NCBI RefSeq assembly: GCF_000956595.1
Contig: NZ_JYOO01000043.1
Location: 1 to 39,601 of the forward strand
DNA from: Priestia aryabhattai B8W22
GTDB taxonomy: Bacteria > Bacillota > Bacilli > Bacillales > Bacillaceae_H
Length of the DNA stretch: 39,601 bases
Direction: 5' to 3'
The position numbers were made by a program, and so were the translations under genes. Shown piece after piece: positions 9,304 through 16,572 of the stretch (positions within the stretch are counted from its first letter, which is position 1; the number at the start of each line of letters is the position of its first letter). The notes under the pieces were generated by a model. It saw only the letters and a list, made by a program, of their open reading frames with translations, made no database searches and was not told the DNA's origin.

Positions 9304-10728
9304 ACTCTTTTTTACTTTTTGTGACATTGGCAGCCTTACTGTAAATGTACTTCCTTTTTCTTGTTCGCTTTCTACGTCAATTTTTCCTTTATGTGTTTCT
9401 ACAATCCATTTAGCGATTGCTAGGCCTAGCCCGTGACCTCCCATTTGACGGGATCGGGATTTATCAGCACGATAAAAGCGGTCAAAGATTCGATCCTTTT
9501 CGTCGGGATGAATTCCAACCCCTGTATCACGTACTTTTAATATACATTCACTCCCATGCTGAACCACTTGAATGTTTACACTTCCATGAGGAGTCGTATA
9601 TTTAATAGCATTGTCTAACAAAATGTAAATCAGCTGAGTTAGACGCTCTTGATCTCCAGTTACGACTAATTTTTCGGGCGTATCTAACTGCAAATCAATA
9701 TGTTTGGAAATCGCTAGAGTTTCAACCGATTCCATTACCTTTTGTACCGCATCTGTAATATCAAATGGCATCATTGCTTTTTCTACTTTATTAGAATCTG
9801 AGCGTGCAAGCGTAAGTAAATCACTGACGAGACTCGTCATCCGCTTCACTTCAGCTTTCATATTATTAATTAATTTTTTAGAGAAAGGATCTTCTGTTAC
9901 TTCCTCCTGCATTTCTAAAGCGTTAATAGAAGAAAGCATAACGCTAAGCGGCGTTCTTAACTCATGGGATGCATCCGCCACAAACTCTTTTTGCTTTTGG
10001 AAAGCTGTTTCAATTGGGACCATCGCACGTTTTGACATTAAGCGGCTGATATAAATGGCTACTCCTACAAACAGTACGGTAAGGCTCAGCATAATAATGA
10101 GGAGCCACTTTAACAGCTGATAAAGAAACGAAACGTCTTTTCCAATATAAAGCATCCCTAAAAATTGACCTTTATAAAAAATAGGTTCCCCCGCCATCAT
10201 TAAATCAATATCTATTTTGCCTTCTCCGTTTTGCCCTTTTACTCCTTCAATGTGTTCAAAACTAGGACGTGGGGCTTTTATTCGTTCTTTTCGCACCTCA
10301 TTTTCAATAGGGATCCATCCATCAATTAAATCTAACAAGGTAGAGCGAAGACGCTCACTCGCTTCGTTGCCCATAATAAGGTCCCCTTCAGGACTGATGA
10401 CATAATAAAAAAACTGGTCTTCACCGGCTACGACAATGTTTTTGTACTCTTCTTTCGACTGTTGATTCGAGCTGTTTACCGCTTGTTTAATTAAGATGCT
10501 TTGGACAATTCGAGACTCTTGTTTTAACATGCTATTTAAGTTTTGCTGTTGACTATTGGATACAACCACATACACCAATGCATAAACAATAAATACGAAT
10601 AAAAGCAGAAACAGCATTAGCAATGCGCTGTATCGGAATGTTAAACGATTTTGCGTCTGGCTGAATAAATCTTGTTTTACTTTTTGTTTTACTTTCTGTT
10701 TAGCCCTCGTAAGAAGTTTAGCTTTCAA
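9301..10728 (-). CDS. Two-component sensor histidine kinase
   Basis: Membrane sensor kinase, 475 aa. Domains in order: a basic N-terminus, TM1 about 33-57, an extracytoplasmic sensor about 58-200, TM2 about 207-228, a short HAMP-like linker, HisKA with phospho-acceptor H255 (ADASHELRTP), then an HATPase domain with N box DNAIKYT, G1 VRDTGVGI, F box FDRFYRADKSR and G2 GGHGLGLAIA. It starts with TTG, overlapping the response regulator by 11 bp, so translation is coupled; GGAGT inside the regulator's last codons serves as ribosome binding site. The general type resembles B. subtilis YkoH or CusS/CiaH. The signal is unknown. Confidence 0.92.
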   Translation of the reverse strand: MKAKLLTRAKQKVKQKVKQDLFSQTQNRLTFRYSALLMLFLLLFVFIVYALVYVVVSNSQQQNLNSMLKQESRIVQSILIKQAVNSSNQQSKEEYKNIVVAGEDQFFYYVISPEGDLIMGNEASERLRSTLLDLIDGWIPIENEVRKERIKAPRPSFEHIEGVKGQNGEGKIDIDLMMAGEPIFYKGQFLGMLYIGKDVSFLYQLLKWLLIIMLSLTVLFVGVAIYISRLMSKRAMVPIETAFQKQKEFVADASHELRTPLSVMLSSINALEMQEEVTEDPFSKKLINNMKAEVKRMTSLVSDLLTLARSDSNKVEKAMMPFDITDAVQKVMESVETLAISKHIDLQLDTPEKLVVTGDQERLTQLIYILLDNAIKYTTPHGSVNIQVVQHGSECILKVRDTGVGIHPDEKDRIFDRFYRADKSRSRQMGGHGLGLAIAKWIVETHKGKIDVESEQEKGSTFTVRLPMSQKVKKS

Positions 10729-11392
10729 TTTTGTAGCCTACTCCACGAATGCTTTGAATAAGATCTTGTTTGTTGAATTTCTCTAGTTTTTTTCGCAAAA
10801 GTTTAACCGTCGCATCAATCGTTTTAATCGAAACATCTGATTCATATCCCCATACCCTGTCTAAAATAATATCTCGAGAAAGAACTTGTCCTTTGTTTTT
10901 TACTAAAAAATCTAGCAGTTGAAATTCACGAGGACTTAATTGAATAAACTCCTCGTCAAACTGCACGGTTTGACTTGCTCTTTTTAATATCATGCTTGCA
11001 ATCTCTACTTCTTCTTCTAAGATTGGTGCATAATTACGACGAGCCAAAGCGCGAAGCCTTGCAAGCAGCTCGTCAATTTCAAATGGCTTAATAACGTAAT
11101 CATCCGCTCCCGCATCTAAGCCTTGTATACGATCTTGAACCGCATCCTTTGCTGTTAACATAAGAATAGCTCCGGCGTATCCTTCTTTTCTTAGACGTTT
11201 ACATACATCGATTCCGTCTCCATTGGGCATCATCCAGTCAAGAATTAACACATCATAATGCGCTTCAGATGCATAATCATATGCATCATTCCCTTCCGTC
11301 ACCCATTCGACGTTATAGCCTCCTTTTTTCTTCAGCATATAACTAACTAATTCACCTAGCTGCAAATCATCTTCTGCTAGCAGTACATTCAT
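10718..11392 (-). CDS. OmpR/PhoB-type response regulator
   Basis: DNA-binding response regulator, 224 aa, first gene of the two-gene operon with the kinase. The receiver domain (1-120) has acidic pocket D8/D9, phosphorylation site D52 (LILDWMMP), T80 and K102 (VIKPF). The C-terminal winged helix (about 130-222) has the OmpR features LSPREFQLLDFLVKNKGQVLS and VWGYESDVSIKTIDATVK. The ATG follows AAGGAG. An SigA-type promoter lies about 65 bases upstream. The regulon is unknown; no obvious target gene is adjacent. Confidence 0.94.
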   Translation of the reverse strand: MNVLLAEDDLQLGELVSYMLKKKGGYNVEWVTEGNDAYDYASEAHYDVLILDWMMPNGDGIDVCKRLRKEGYAGAILMLTAKDAVQDRIQGLDAGADDYVIKPFEIDELLARLRALARRNYAPILEEEVEIASMILKRASQTVQFDEEFIQLSPREFQLLDFLVKNKGQVLSRDIILDRVWGYESDVSIKTIDATVKLLRKKLEKFNKQDLIQSIRGVGYKIES

Positions 11393-11448
11393 TCTGCGTA
11401 ACTCCTTCCTTCATTTGATACATTTCCCTGCATCCTTTTGTTTACTTT

Positions 11449-11476
11449 ATTATACAAAAAGAATCAGCAGAAACAA
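11449..11476 (-). promoter_or_regulatory. SigA-type promoter of the two-component operon
   Basis: On the minus strand TTGTTT, 16 bases, then a perfect TATAAT. Confidence 0.7.
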
Positions 11477-11531
11477 GCTGCCTCTACTGATCACTTTTCA
11501 TTTTAATTTTCCCTACCTGTATTAAGAATGG

Positions 11532-11559
11532 GCGTGAACTGCTGTTCAGCAGTTCGCGT
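11532..11559. terminator. Hairpin downstream of the 52-aa gene
   Basis: GAACTGCT-GTTC-AGCAGTTC stem with extra flanking GC pairs. A T-rich tail is present on the plus side, with only a weak one on the minus side. It may end the acyltransferase-PrsA-52-aa operon or stabilise its mRNA. Confidence 0.5.
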
Positions 11560-11570
11560 CTTTTGTACTT

Positions 11571-11729
11571 TTATGAATGACTAACGATTTGATTTGAATA
11601 TGAAGGATTTGATCCATTAACAGTTTCTGTGACCTTTACAACACGCCGGCATATTTCAGCTCGTACACCTCTGTGCTTCAATTGTTCGACGATTTTTTCT
11701 AATTTGCTATAAGACGCTGTTTGTTTCAT
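11571..11729 (-). CDS. Small 52-aa protein downstream of the PrsA-like gene
   Basis: Small frame beginning MKQTASYSKLEK and ending NQIVSHS, preceded by GAGGGG at 6-base spacing; the ATG two codons earlier would overlap that site. It begins 31 bases after the PrsA-like stop on the same strand and is followed by a hairpin, so it is probably the last gene of that operon. The protein is basic and amphipathic in its first half (LEKIVEQLKHRGVRAEICRR), with one Cys and no signal or membrane segment. I do not recognise a family. It could be a chance frame, but its start signals are good. Confidence 0.55.
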   Translation of the reverse strand: MKQTASYSKLEKIVEQLKHRGVRAEICRRVVKVTETVNGSNPSYSNQIVSHS

Positions 11730-11759
11730 ATCCATCCCCTCATTTCGTTAAGGTATTAT

Positions 11760-12638
11760 TTACGAATCAAGTTTGTTTGTAATATCATACTTTTTCTTTA
11801 GCTTTTGTAACCATGTTGGATACTCTGTTTGGTATTTTTGATCAAGCAGCGTTTGCTTGATTTTTGCTTTGCTATTTTCATATGTTGCTTTTTGCGCTTC
11901 TTTTTTGCCTGTTACTTTAATAATGTGATAACCGTATTCTGTTTTAACAGGATCACTTACTTCATTTACCTTCATTGAAAATGCTTTGTTGGCAAAAGCT
12001 TCGACCATATCACCTTTTTTGAAGTATCCAAGGTTTCCGCCATCTGATTTAGAAGCTGTATCCGTTGAATATTCTTTTGCTAGCTTCGCAAAATCTTCTC
12101 CTTTATCAAGCTTTGCCTTTACTTCTTTTGCTGTTTTTTCGTCTGCTACTAAGATGTGGCTAGCTTTCACCTGTGCTTCTGTAGCTAGTGAATCTTTATT
12201 TTGATTAAAGTACGATTTCATTTCACTATCTTTAATATTAATAGTCGACTCGACCATTTTTTTTGCTTCAATATTCGTCTTTAAATCTTTTTTCAGCTCT
12301 GACAATTTTACACCGCTAGATGCTAATGCTTGATTTAGTGCATCCTCTCCCCCGTACTGACTTTTAAGGTTTTCTAATTCAGCATTAATTTCTTTATCGG
12401 TTACTTTAATATTTTGTTTAGCTGCTTCTTTTGAAATGACTTTTTGTTCGATTAGTGAATCAAGGACGCTTGATCCTCCTTGAGCAAGAAGAGCATCATA
12501 CAGCTGATCTTTTGTGATTTTTTCATCACCAACGGTAGCAACTACCTTTGATTTATTCATTGCTACGGCACCAATAGCTACTGCAGCAATAATGACAACG
12601 GCTGCAATAATCATAATTATTTTGTTTTTAGACATCAT
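11760..12638 (-). CDS. prsA: PrsA-type parvulin foldase, membrane-anchored, no lipobox
   Basis: Extracytoplasmic peptidyl-prolyl isomerase that helps exported proteins fold, 292 aa. The N-terminal hydrophobic segment is about 7-27. A SurA/PrsA-like chaperone region (about 33-150) follows, then the parvulin domain about 157-243 (KASHILVADE, SDGGNLGYFKKGDMV, FSMKVNEVSDPVKTEYGYHII). Unlike classical PrsA there is no LxxC lipobox and no Cys anywhere in the protein, so it should be held by an uncleaved membrane anchor. Two adjacent ATGs follow AAAAGGAG; the second has slightly better spacing. The gene lies 22 bp after the acyltransferase gene in the same direction. Genomes of this group carry several PrsA paralogues, so this need not be the essential one. 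Confidence 0.88.
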   Translation of the reverse strand: MMSKNKIIMIIAAVVIIAAVAIGAVAMNKSKVVATVGDEKITKDQLYDALLAQGGSSVLDSLIEQKVISKEAAKQNIKVTDKEINAELENLKSQYGGEDALNQALASSGVKLSELKKDLKTNIEAKKMVESTINIKDSEMKSYFNQNKDSLATEAQVKASHILVADEKTAKEVKAKLDKGEDFAKLAKEYSTDTASKSDGGNLGYFKKGDMVEAFANKAFSMKVNEVSDPVKTEYGYHIIKVTGKKEAQKATYENSKAKIKQTLLDQKYQTEYPTWLQKLKKKYDITNKLDS

Positions 12639-12660
12639 TAAACTCCTTTTCCATTTCTCA

Positions 12661-13662
12661 TTACTTACCTAAACTTAAACTTTTGCGCGTTGGTAACGGT
12701 TTAAGCTCAATTAAAGGCCTTGCAATCGTAGATACGTATTTACTCGACAACAACCACGCCACTCCACAAGCTCCAATCAAAAGAATGCTGTATCCTTGTA
12801 CACTTTCTATCCAGTCTCCAAAAGAAGATAAGCGAATATATTTAATCAGAAATCCATGTAGCAAATACACATAAAAGGTTTGAGCACCTCGAGATGTAAA
12901 AGACATCGTCTGTGTAGGGATCAAAGCTAGAAAGGAAACCGTCATTGCTAAGCTGATGCTATAAAATAGCGTACGAATAATCATTCCCTCTACTTGATTT
13001 ACACCTAAGGAGGCATAAGATTTTGAACCAAATAGCCACTCCTTCTCAAAATCCGGTGCTACATATTGGATCCACAGAGCAATAATCAGCAATGTGCCTC
13101 CAGCTACTTTCTTACAAGAAACAGACGTCAATTTTTTAAAATGTTCTTTTTTCATATAAAACCCTGCTAAGAAGAAGGGAAAGAATACAAATGTTCTAGA
13201 AAGACTTAACGTTGTTTCTAGCGGTTCACATAAGCCAATCATAATTCCTAACGCTGCCGCGACGGCTAAAGGATATTTGATCTTTGTAAAAATAAACAGC
13301 ATCGCATTCCAACAAAATAAACTTAGTAAAAACCACAGTGACCAAGCTGGCTGAAATACTGAAACTTCGAATGACGATTCATCATACAGCTTATAATCAT
13401 ATACCGCATAGATAAGTTGAAAGATAATATAAGGAAACAATACTTTCTTCGCCATCTTCCACATATATCCTTTCTTTCGGTATCCCTTTGCAAAATATCC
13501 GCTTATTAAAATAAATGCTGGCATATGAAAAGTGTAAATAAATATGTAGAGTGTTCGTAACCACTGTTCATCATTGATGAAGGGAGTTAACAAATGGCCA
13601 AACACTACCAGTACAATTAAGATAAATTTTACGTTATCAAAATACGCATCCCGCTTAGCCAT
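12661..13662 (-). CDS. Membrane acyltransferase, family 3 (OafA/OatA-like)
   Basis: Integral membrane acyltransferase-3 family protein, 333 aa, with about 10 hydrophobic segments. The family start RDAYFDNVKFILIVLVVFGH contains the conserved helix-1 His, and FIYTFHMPAFILISGYF gives the second motif. Members transfer acetyl or other acyl groups to extracellular carbohydrates or cell-wall sugars. There is no SGNH extracytoplasmic domain, so this is the short form, similar to B. subtilis proteins such as YkrP. A strong AAGGAGG precedes the ATG. It is probably first in an operon with the PrsA-like foldase and the 52-aa gene. The acceptor substrate is unknown. Confidence 0.88.
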   Translation of the reverse strand: MAKRDAYFDNVKFILIVLVVFGHLLTPFINDEQWLRTLYIFIYTFHMPAFILISGYFAKGYRKKGYMWKMAKKVLFPYIIFQLIYAVYDYKLYDESSFEVSVFQPAWSLWFLLSLFCWNAMLFIFTKIKYPLAVAAALGIMIGLCEPLETTLSLSRTFVFFPFFLAGFYMKKEHFKKLTSVSCKKVAGGTLLIIALWIQYVAPDFEKEWLFGSKSYASLGVNQVEGMIIRTLFYSISLAMTVSFLALIPTQTMSFTSRGAQTFYVYLLHGFLIKYIRLSSFGDWIESVQGYSILLIGACGVAWLLSSKYVSTIARPLIELKPLPTRKSLSLGK

Positions 13663-13815
13663 TTGACTTCCTCCTTTCTTTTGCGTTCTATGGATTTGTA
13701 CGACGTGCTGCTGCGAATATCTTTTCTTTACATTCCTTACTATACATAGTGAAAATGAAAAAACAGTGAAAACCTTTCTTTTTTCTATTTTTAAGTAGGG
13801 TGCCGCTAAATAAGT

Positions 13816-13844
13816 TTGACAAATGGCGCCTCTTTCTCTACTAT
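13816..13844 (+). promoter_or_regulatory. SigA-type promoter of the candidate small RNA
   Basis: TTGACA, 17 bases, TACTAT on the plus strand. The predicted start is near 13851, directly before a structured stretch with a terminator. No protein gene follows on this strand. Confidence 0.6.
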
Positions 13845-13850
13845 ATAGAT

Positions 13851-13920
13851 ACGCACCCTATCCAATTCAATTTCGCTTGTTGCGGGACACTTAACCAGTA
13901 CGGATGGATAGGGTGTTTTT
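13851..13920 (+). ncRNA. Candidate small structured RNA of about 70 nt
   Basis: The predicted transcript folds on itself almost completely. Perfect 10-bp outer stem CACCCTATCC (13854-13863) with GGATAGGGTG (13906-13915), then TTTTT as in an intrinsic terminator. The 42-nt apical part contains a second stem TTTCGC-TTGTT-GCGGGA (13871-13887, with GU pairs) and a weak ACT-TAACC-AGT. A consensus promoter sits at the right distance. No ORF with a ribosome binding site is present. It runs convergent to the amino acid permease gene and divergent from the acyltransferase gene. It matches no RNA family I recognise. An unrelated long-loop terminator is the alternative. Confidence 0.5.
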
Positions 13921-13926
13921 GTATGC

Positions 13927-13964
13927 AAAAAAAAGCAGAAGACCTAGGTCTTCTGCTTTTTATT
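13927..13964. terminator. Terminator of the amino acid permease gene
   Basis: Perfect palindromic stem AAAAGCAGAAGACC-TAGGTCTTCTGCTTTT with A and T runs, about 40 bases after the permease stop codon. It lies head-on to the candidate RNA terminator. Confidence 0.85.
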
Positions 13965-14002
13965 TTGCTATAGGCTGACTTTCGTTTTTTCCGTTTCCTT
14001 TT

Positions 14003-15373
14003 TTATTTTTCTAAATAATAAAACAAGTAACAAAAAAGGACAAACGGGATACCGCAGTATAATGCAATGCGCTGACTCTTATCAAAAGCCAGTCCTACAC
14101 AAGCAGCAAAACATAACACAAATGCTAAAATAGGAACAAGAGGATATAAAGGTGCTTTGTAAACAAGCTTTGATACATCATTTCCTTCTTTAATATAGCG
14201 TCTTCTAAACATAAAATGAGAAGCTGCAATAGCCATCCATACAGCTACCACCGCAAATCCAGAAATAGAAACTAATACTAAGTAAACAGTAGTTGGTGCA
14301 ACCACGCTTGACAGCAAGGACAGACATGCCACTCCCATGCTGATAAGCAACGAATTAAATGGAACTCCTTTAGACGTTACTTTCCCTAACCAAGTGCTGA
14401 CCATTTTTTGATCAGATAATGACCATAGCATTCTCGAACATGCATATAATCCTGCATTAGCGTTTGATAATAAAGCTGTTAAAATAACCAAGTTCATAAT
14501 ATCTGCTGCGTAAGGAATACCTATTTGATCAAATACCGTCACAAAAGGACTTTCTAATACTCCTGCTTGTTTCCACGAAATCAACCCAGATAGTACAAAC
14601 ATGGCGCCAATAAAGAAGAAGAACGTACGCCAAATGATATTTTTAATTGCTCGAGGTATGTTCTTTTCCGGATCCTCTGTTTCTCCTGCCGTAATACCAA
14701 TTAATTCTGTTCCCGAAAAAGCAAAGCTAACGGAAACCATGGTAATTAATACAGGCATAAGTCCATTTGGAAATAAACCGCCCTCTCCTGTAAAATGAGA
14801 AAGCATCGGCGCTTTTTCATGACCGCTAAGAGGAATGAATCCAAACATCGCTGCTGCGCCTAAAATAATAAATACAATAATCGTTAATACTTTAATACTT
14901 GAAAACCAAAATTCTGTTTCGCCGAAAAAACGTACAGATGTTGCATTTAAACCAAATAATAAAAGAGCAAACAGCGCGCTCCATATCCAAACCGAAACGT
15001 CAGGAAACCATCTTTGCATAAGCAATCCAGACGCTGTAAACTCCGAACCGACAGATACCACCCAAGTCAGCCAGTAGAGCCAGCCAACCGCAAAACCAGT
15101 ACCTGGCCCGATAAACTTTGTAGCGTATACTTGAAATGATCCTGACACAGGCATTGCTACGCTTAGTTCCCCTAGACATATCATGACTAAATACATAATT
15201 AATCCACCGATTAAATAAGCAAGGAGTGTTCCCCCTGGACCTGCTGCATTAATTGTATAGCCTGAATTAAGAAACAACCCCGTACCGATAACACCGCCAA
15301 GAGAAATCATAAATAAATGACGGCTTTTCATTTTTCTTTGTAACTGATTCATAGATGTTGTATTCTCTCCCAT
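14003..15373 (-). CDS. Amino acid permease (APC family, RocE/LysP-like)
   Basis: Twelve-segment amino acid/proton symporter of the amino acid transporter family, 456 aa. The ATG ([19 protein letters not shown]) follows a perfect AAAGGAGGT; the frame's upstream extension of about 69 codons has no start signal. It has the family N-terminus [19 protein letters not shown], the [11 protein letters not shown] block and [22 protein letters not shown] remember very similar stretches in B. subtilis RocE/RocC (arginine/ornithine), but substrate specificity in this family is not safe from sequence. It is divergent from a GntR regulator, with a 20-bp palindrome in the promoter region, so it is likely controlled by that regulator. 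Confidence 0.9.
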   Translation of the reverse strand: MGENTTSMNQLQRKMKSRHLFMISLGGVIGTGLFLNSGYTINAAGPGGTLLAYLIGGLIMYLVMICLGELSVAMPVSGSFQVYATKFIGPGTGFAVGWLYWLTWVVSVGSEFTASGLLMQRWFPDVSVWIWSALFALLLFGLNATSVRFFGETEFWFSSIKVLTIIVFIILGAAAMFGFIPLSGHEKAPMLSHFTGEGGLFPNGLMPVLITMVSVSFAFSGTELIGITAGETEDPEKNIPRAIKNIIWRTFFFFIGAMFVLSGLISWKQAGVLESPFVTVFDQIGIPYAADIMNLVILTALLSNANAGLYACSRMLWSLSDQKMVSTWLGKVTSKGVPFNSLLISMGVACLSLLSSVVAPTTVYLVLVSISGFAVVAVWMAIAASHFMFRRRYIKEGNDVSKLVYKAPLYPLVPILAFVLCFAACVGLAFDKSQRIALYCGIPFVLFCYLFYYLEK

Positions 15374-15487
15374 TGTGTACCTCCTTTTTTTGTAGTAAAC
15401 CCATCCAAAAACTTGGTTTATTTGCATATTCTCTATAGTCTCTTCTCTGCAGGAGTAGGCTCTATTTCTTCGATATGTACAAATTTT

Positions 15488-15507
15488 GTATATTGTATAC
15501 AATATAC
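15488..15507. promoter_or_regulatory. Perfect 20-bp palindrome, putative GntR operator
   Basis: GTATATTGTATACAATATAC equals its own reverse complement. It lies 115 bases upstream of the permease start and 230 upstream of the divergent FCD-type GntR gene. GntR-family regulators of this class bind short AT-rich palindromes near divergent genes, so it is the likely operator. The rest of the gap (15374-15737) is AT-rich with no gene. Confidence 0.6.
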
Positions 15508-15737
15508 ACTTCTTAAATCTTTTTACGATTATATCATTTTTCAGATTTTTTACAACAATCAATAGTAAAAAATATTTCAATAATTCTATTTTTTATATTC
15601 TAACTAAGATTAAATGAAGTGATATGATATGATTATTTTTACACCTGTACGTTCTTTCACGCTATTTTTATACTCTTTCATCATCATGACATGAAGAGAA
15701 AGAACGGCTGATGCGATATTTATTTTAGGGGGAAACA

Positions 15738-16391
15738 ATGAACAAGGGGCCTATGATTTATCATTCATTAAAAGATCATGTATATAACTACATAGCAAGT
15801 CAAATTCAAGAAGGTACACTGCTGCCTAACGACAAAATAAATGAAGCCAGTATTTGTTCTCAGCTGAATGTCAGCCGAACGCCTGTAAGAGAAGCGCTTA
15901 TTAAATTAGCTTCAGACAACCTATTAGAATACAGACCGCGCAGAGGGTTTACTGTAAAAGAAATTGATACACAAAAAAAACTAGAAGTATTTGAAATCGT
16001 CGGTGCTTTAGATGGTCTGGCAGCTGCCCTGTCGATTGATCACTTAACGGAAGAAGATTTTACGAAGATGGATGAGCTTATTAAAAAAATCGATGTTTCG
16101 ATTGAATTAGAAAATTATCAGGATTATCAAAAATATCAAACGTATTTTCATCGAGTCTATTTGAACCGATGCAATAATGTGGCCTTAAAAGAACAGCTTA
16201 TGTCTTTACAAGACGGATTCATCAGACAAACGTACTTTAGCGATGACAATAAAGAGCTATACGCCATTTTACATGTAATGAATGAACATCACCGACATAT
16301 TCTGAAACTTCTGCAGCAGAAAAAAAAGGCGGATGTTCAGCTTTACCTTCAAAATGTTCATTGGAAAATCGAATATCCAGAAATGATTTGA
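15738..16391 (+). CDS. GntR-family transcriptional regulator, FCD (FadR) subfamily
   Basis: DNA-binding regulator of 217 aa. The winged helix is at about 8-72 with the GntR signature LNVSRTPVREALIKLASDNLLE and RPRRGFTVKEI. The FCD ligand domain spans about 85-205 with histidines typical of its metal or ligand pocket (YFHRVY, NEHHRHI, QNVHW). The ATG follows AGGGGG. Being divergent from the amino acid permease, it probably senses an amino acid or a breakdown product. The effector is unknown. Repeat copy 3 begins at its stop codon. Confidence 0.9.
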   Translation: MNKGPMIYHSLKDHVYNYIASQIQEGTLLPNDKINEASICSQLNVSRTPVREALIKLASDNLLEYRPRRGFTVKEIDTQKKLEVFEIVGALDGLAAALSIDHLTEEDFTKMDELIKKIDVSIELENYQDYQKYQTYFHRVYLNRCNNVALKEQLMSLQDGFIRQTYFSDDNKELYAILHVMNEHHRHILKLLQQKKKADVQLYLQNVHWKIEYPEMI

Positions 16392-16572
16392 TTAAAAAGA
16401 GATCGAGACATAACTAAATCAATTCAATCAACAGCTAGAAGCAACGAAATACATGAAACCTACGTTTATCATACCAATAAAAAAATCCGAACGAAGTTGA
16501 TTCTTCATTGAGAATCTTAATTCATCGTTCGGATTTTTCTTTAACTAAAACACTTTTGTCCCAGCCTCTTTT
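16392..16572 (+). repeat. Composite interspersed repeat, copy 3 (inner module missing)
   Basis: About 181 bases. It has the same left end (TTAAAAAGAGATCGAGACAT), the same AACAGCTAGAAGCAAC block and the same right end (TTTTGTCCCAGCCTCTTTT) as copy 2. Between ACTAAATCAA and CAATCAACAGC everything found in copies 1 and 2 is absent. It fits exactly between the stop codons of the GntR and NhaC-family genes. Confidence 0.78.
16495..16534. terminator. Repeat-borne terminator between GntR and antiporter genes
   Basis: ATCCGAACGAAGTTGATTCT pairs with AGAATCTTAATTCATCGTTC and the following GGAT, with some mismatches. A and T runs on either side allow termination of both convergent genes. Confidence 0.68.

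Noticed and set aside
9024-9324. Open frames within repeat copy 2
   Set aside because: Same repeat family; no start signals, and not open in the other copies.
13851-13920. Riboswitch for the acyltransferase gene
   Set aside because: The promoter and the terminator T run are on the plus strand, pointing away from that gene, and no known riboswitch core is recognisable.
15374-15580. N-terminal extension of the amino acid permease of about 69 codons
   Set aside because: The internal ATG has a perfect AAAGGAGGT and begins at the normal family N-terminus; the extension covers the putative operator.
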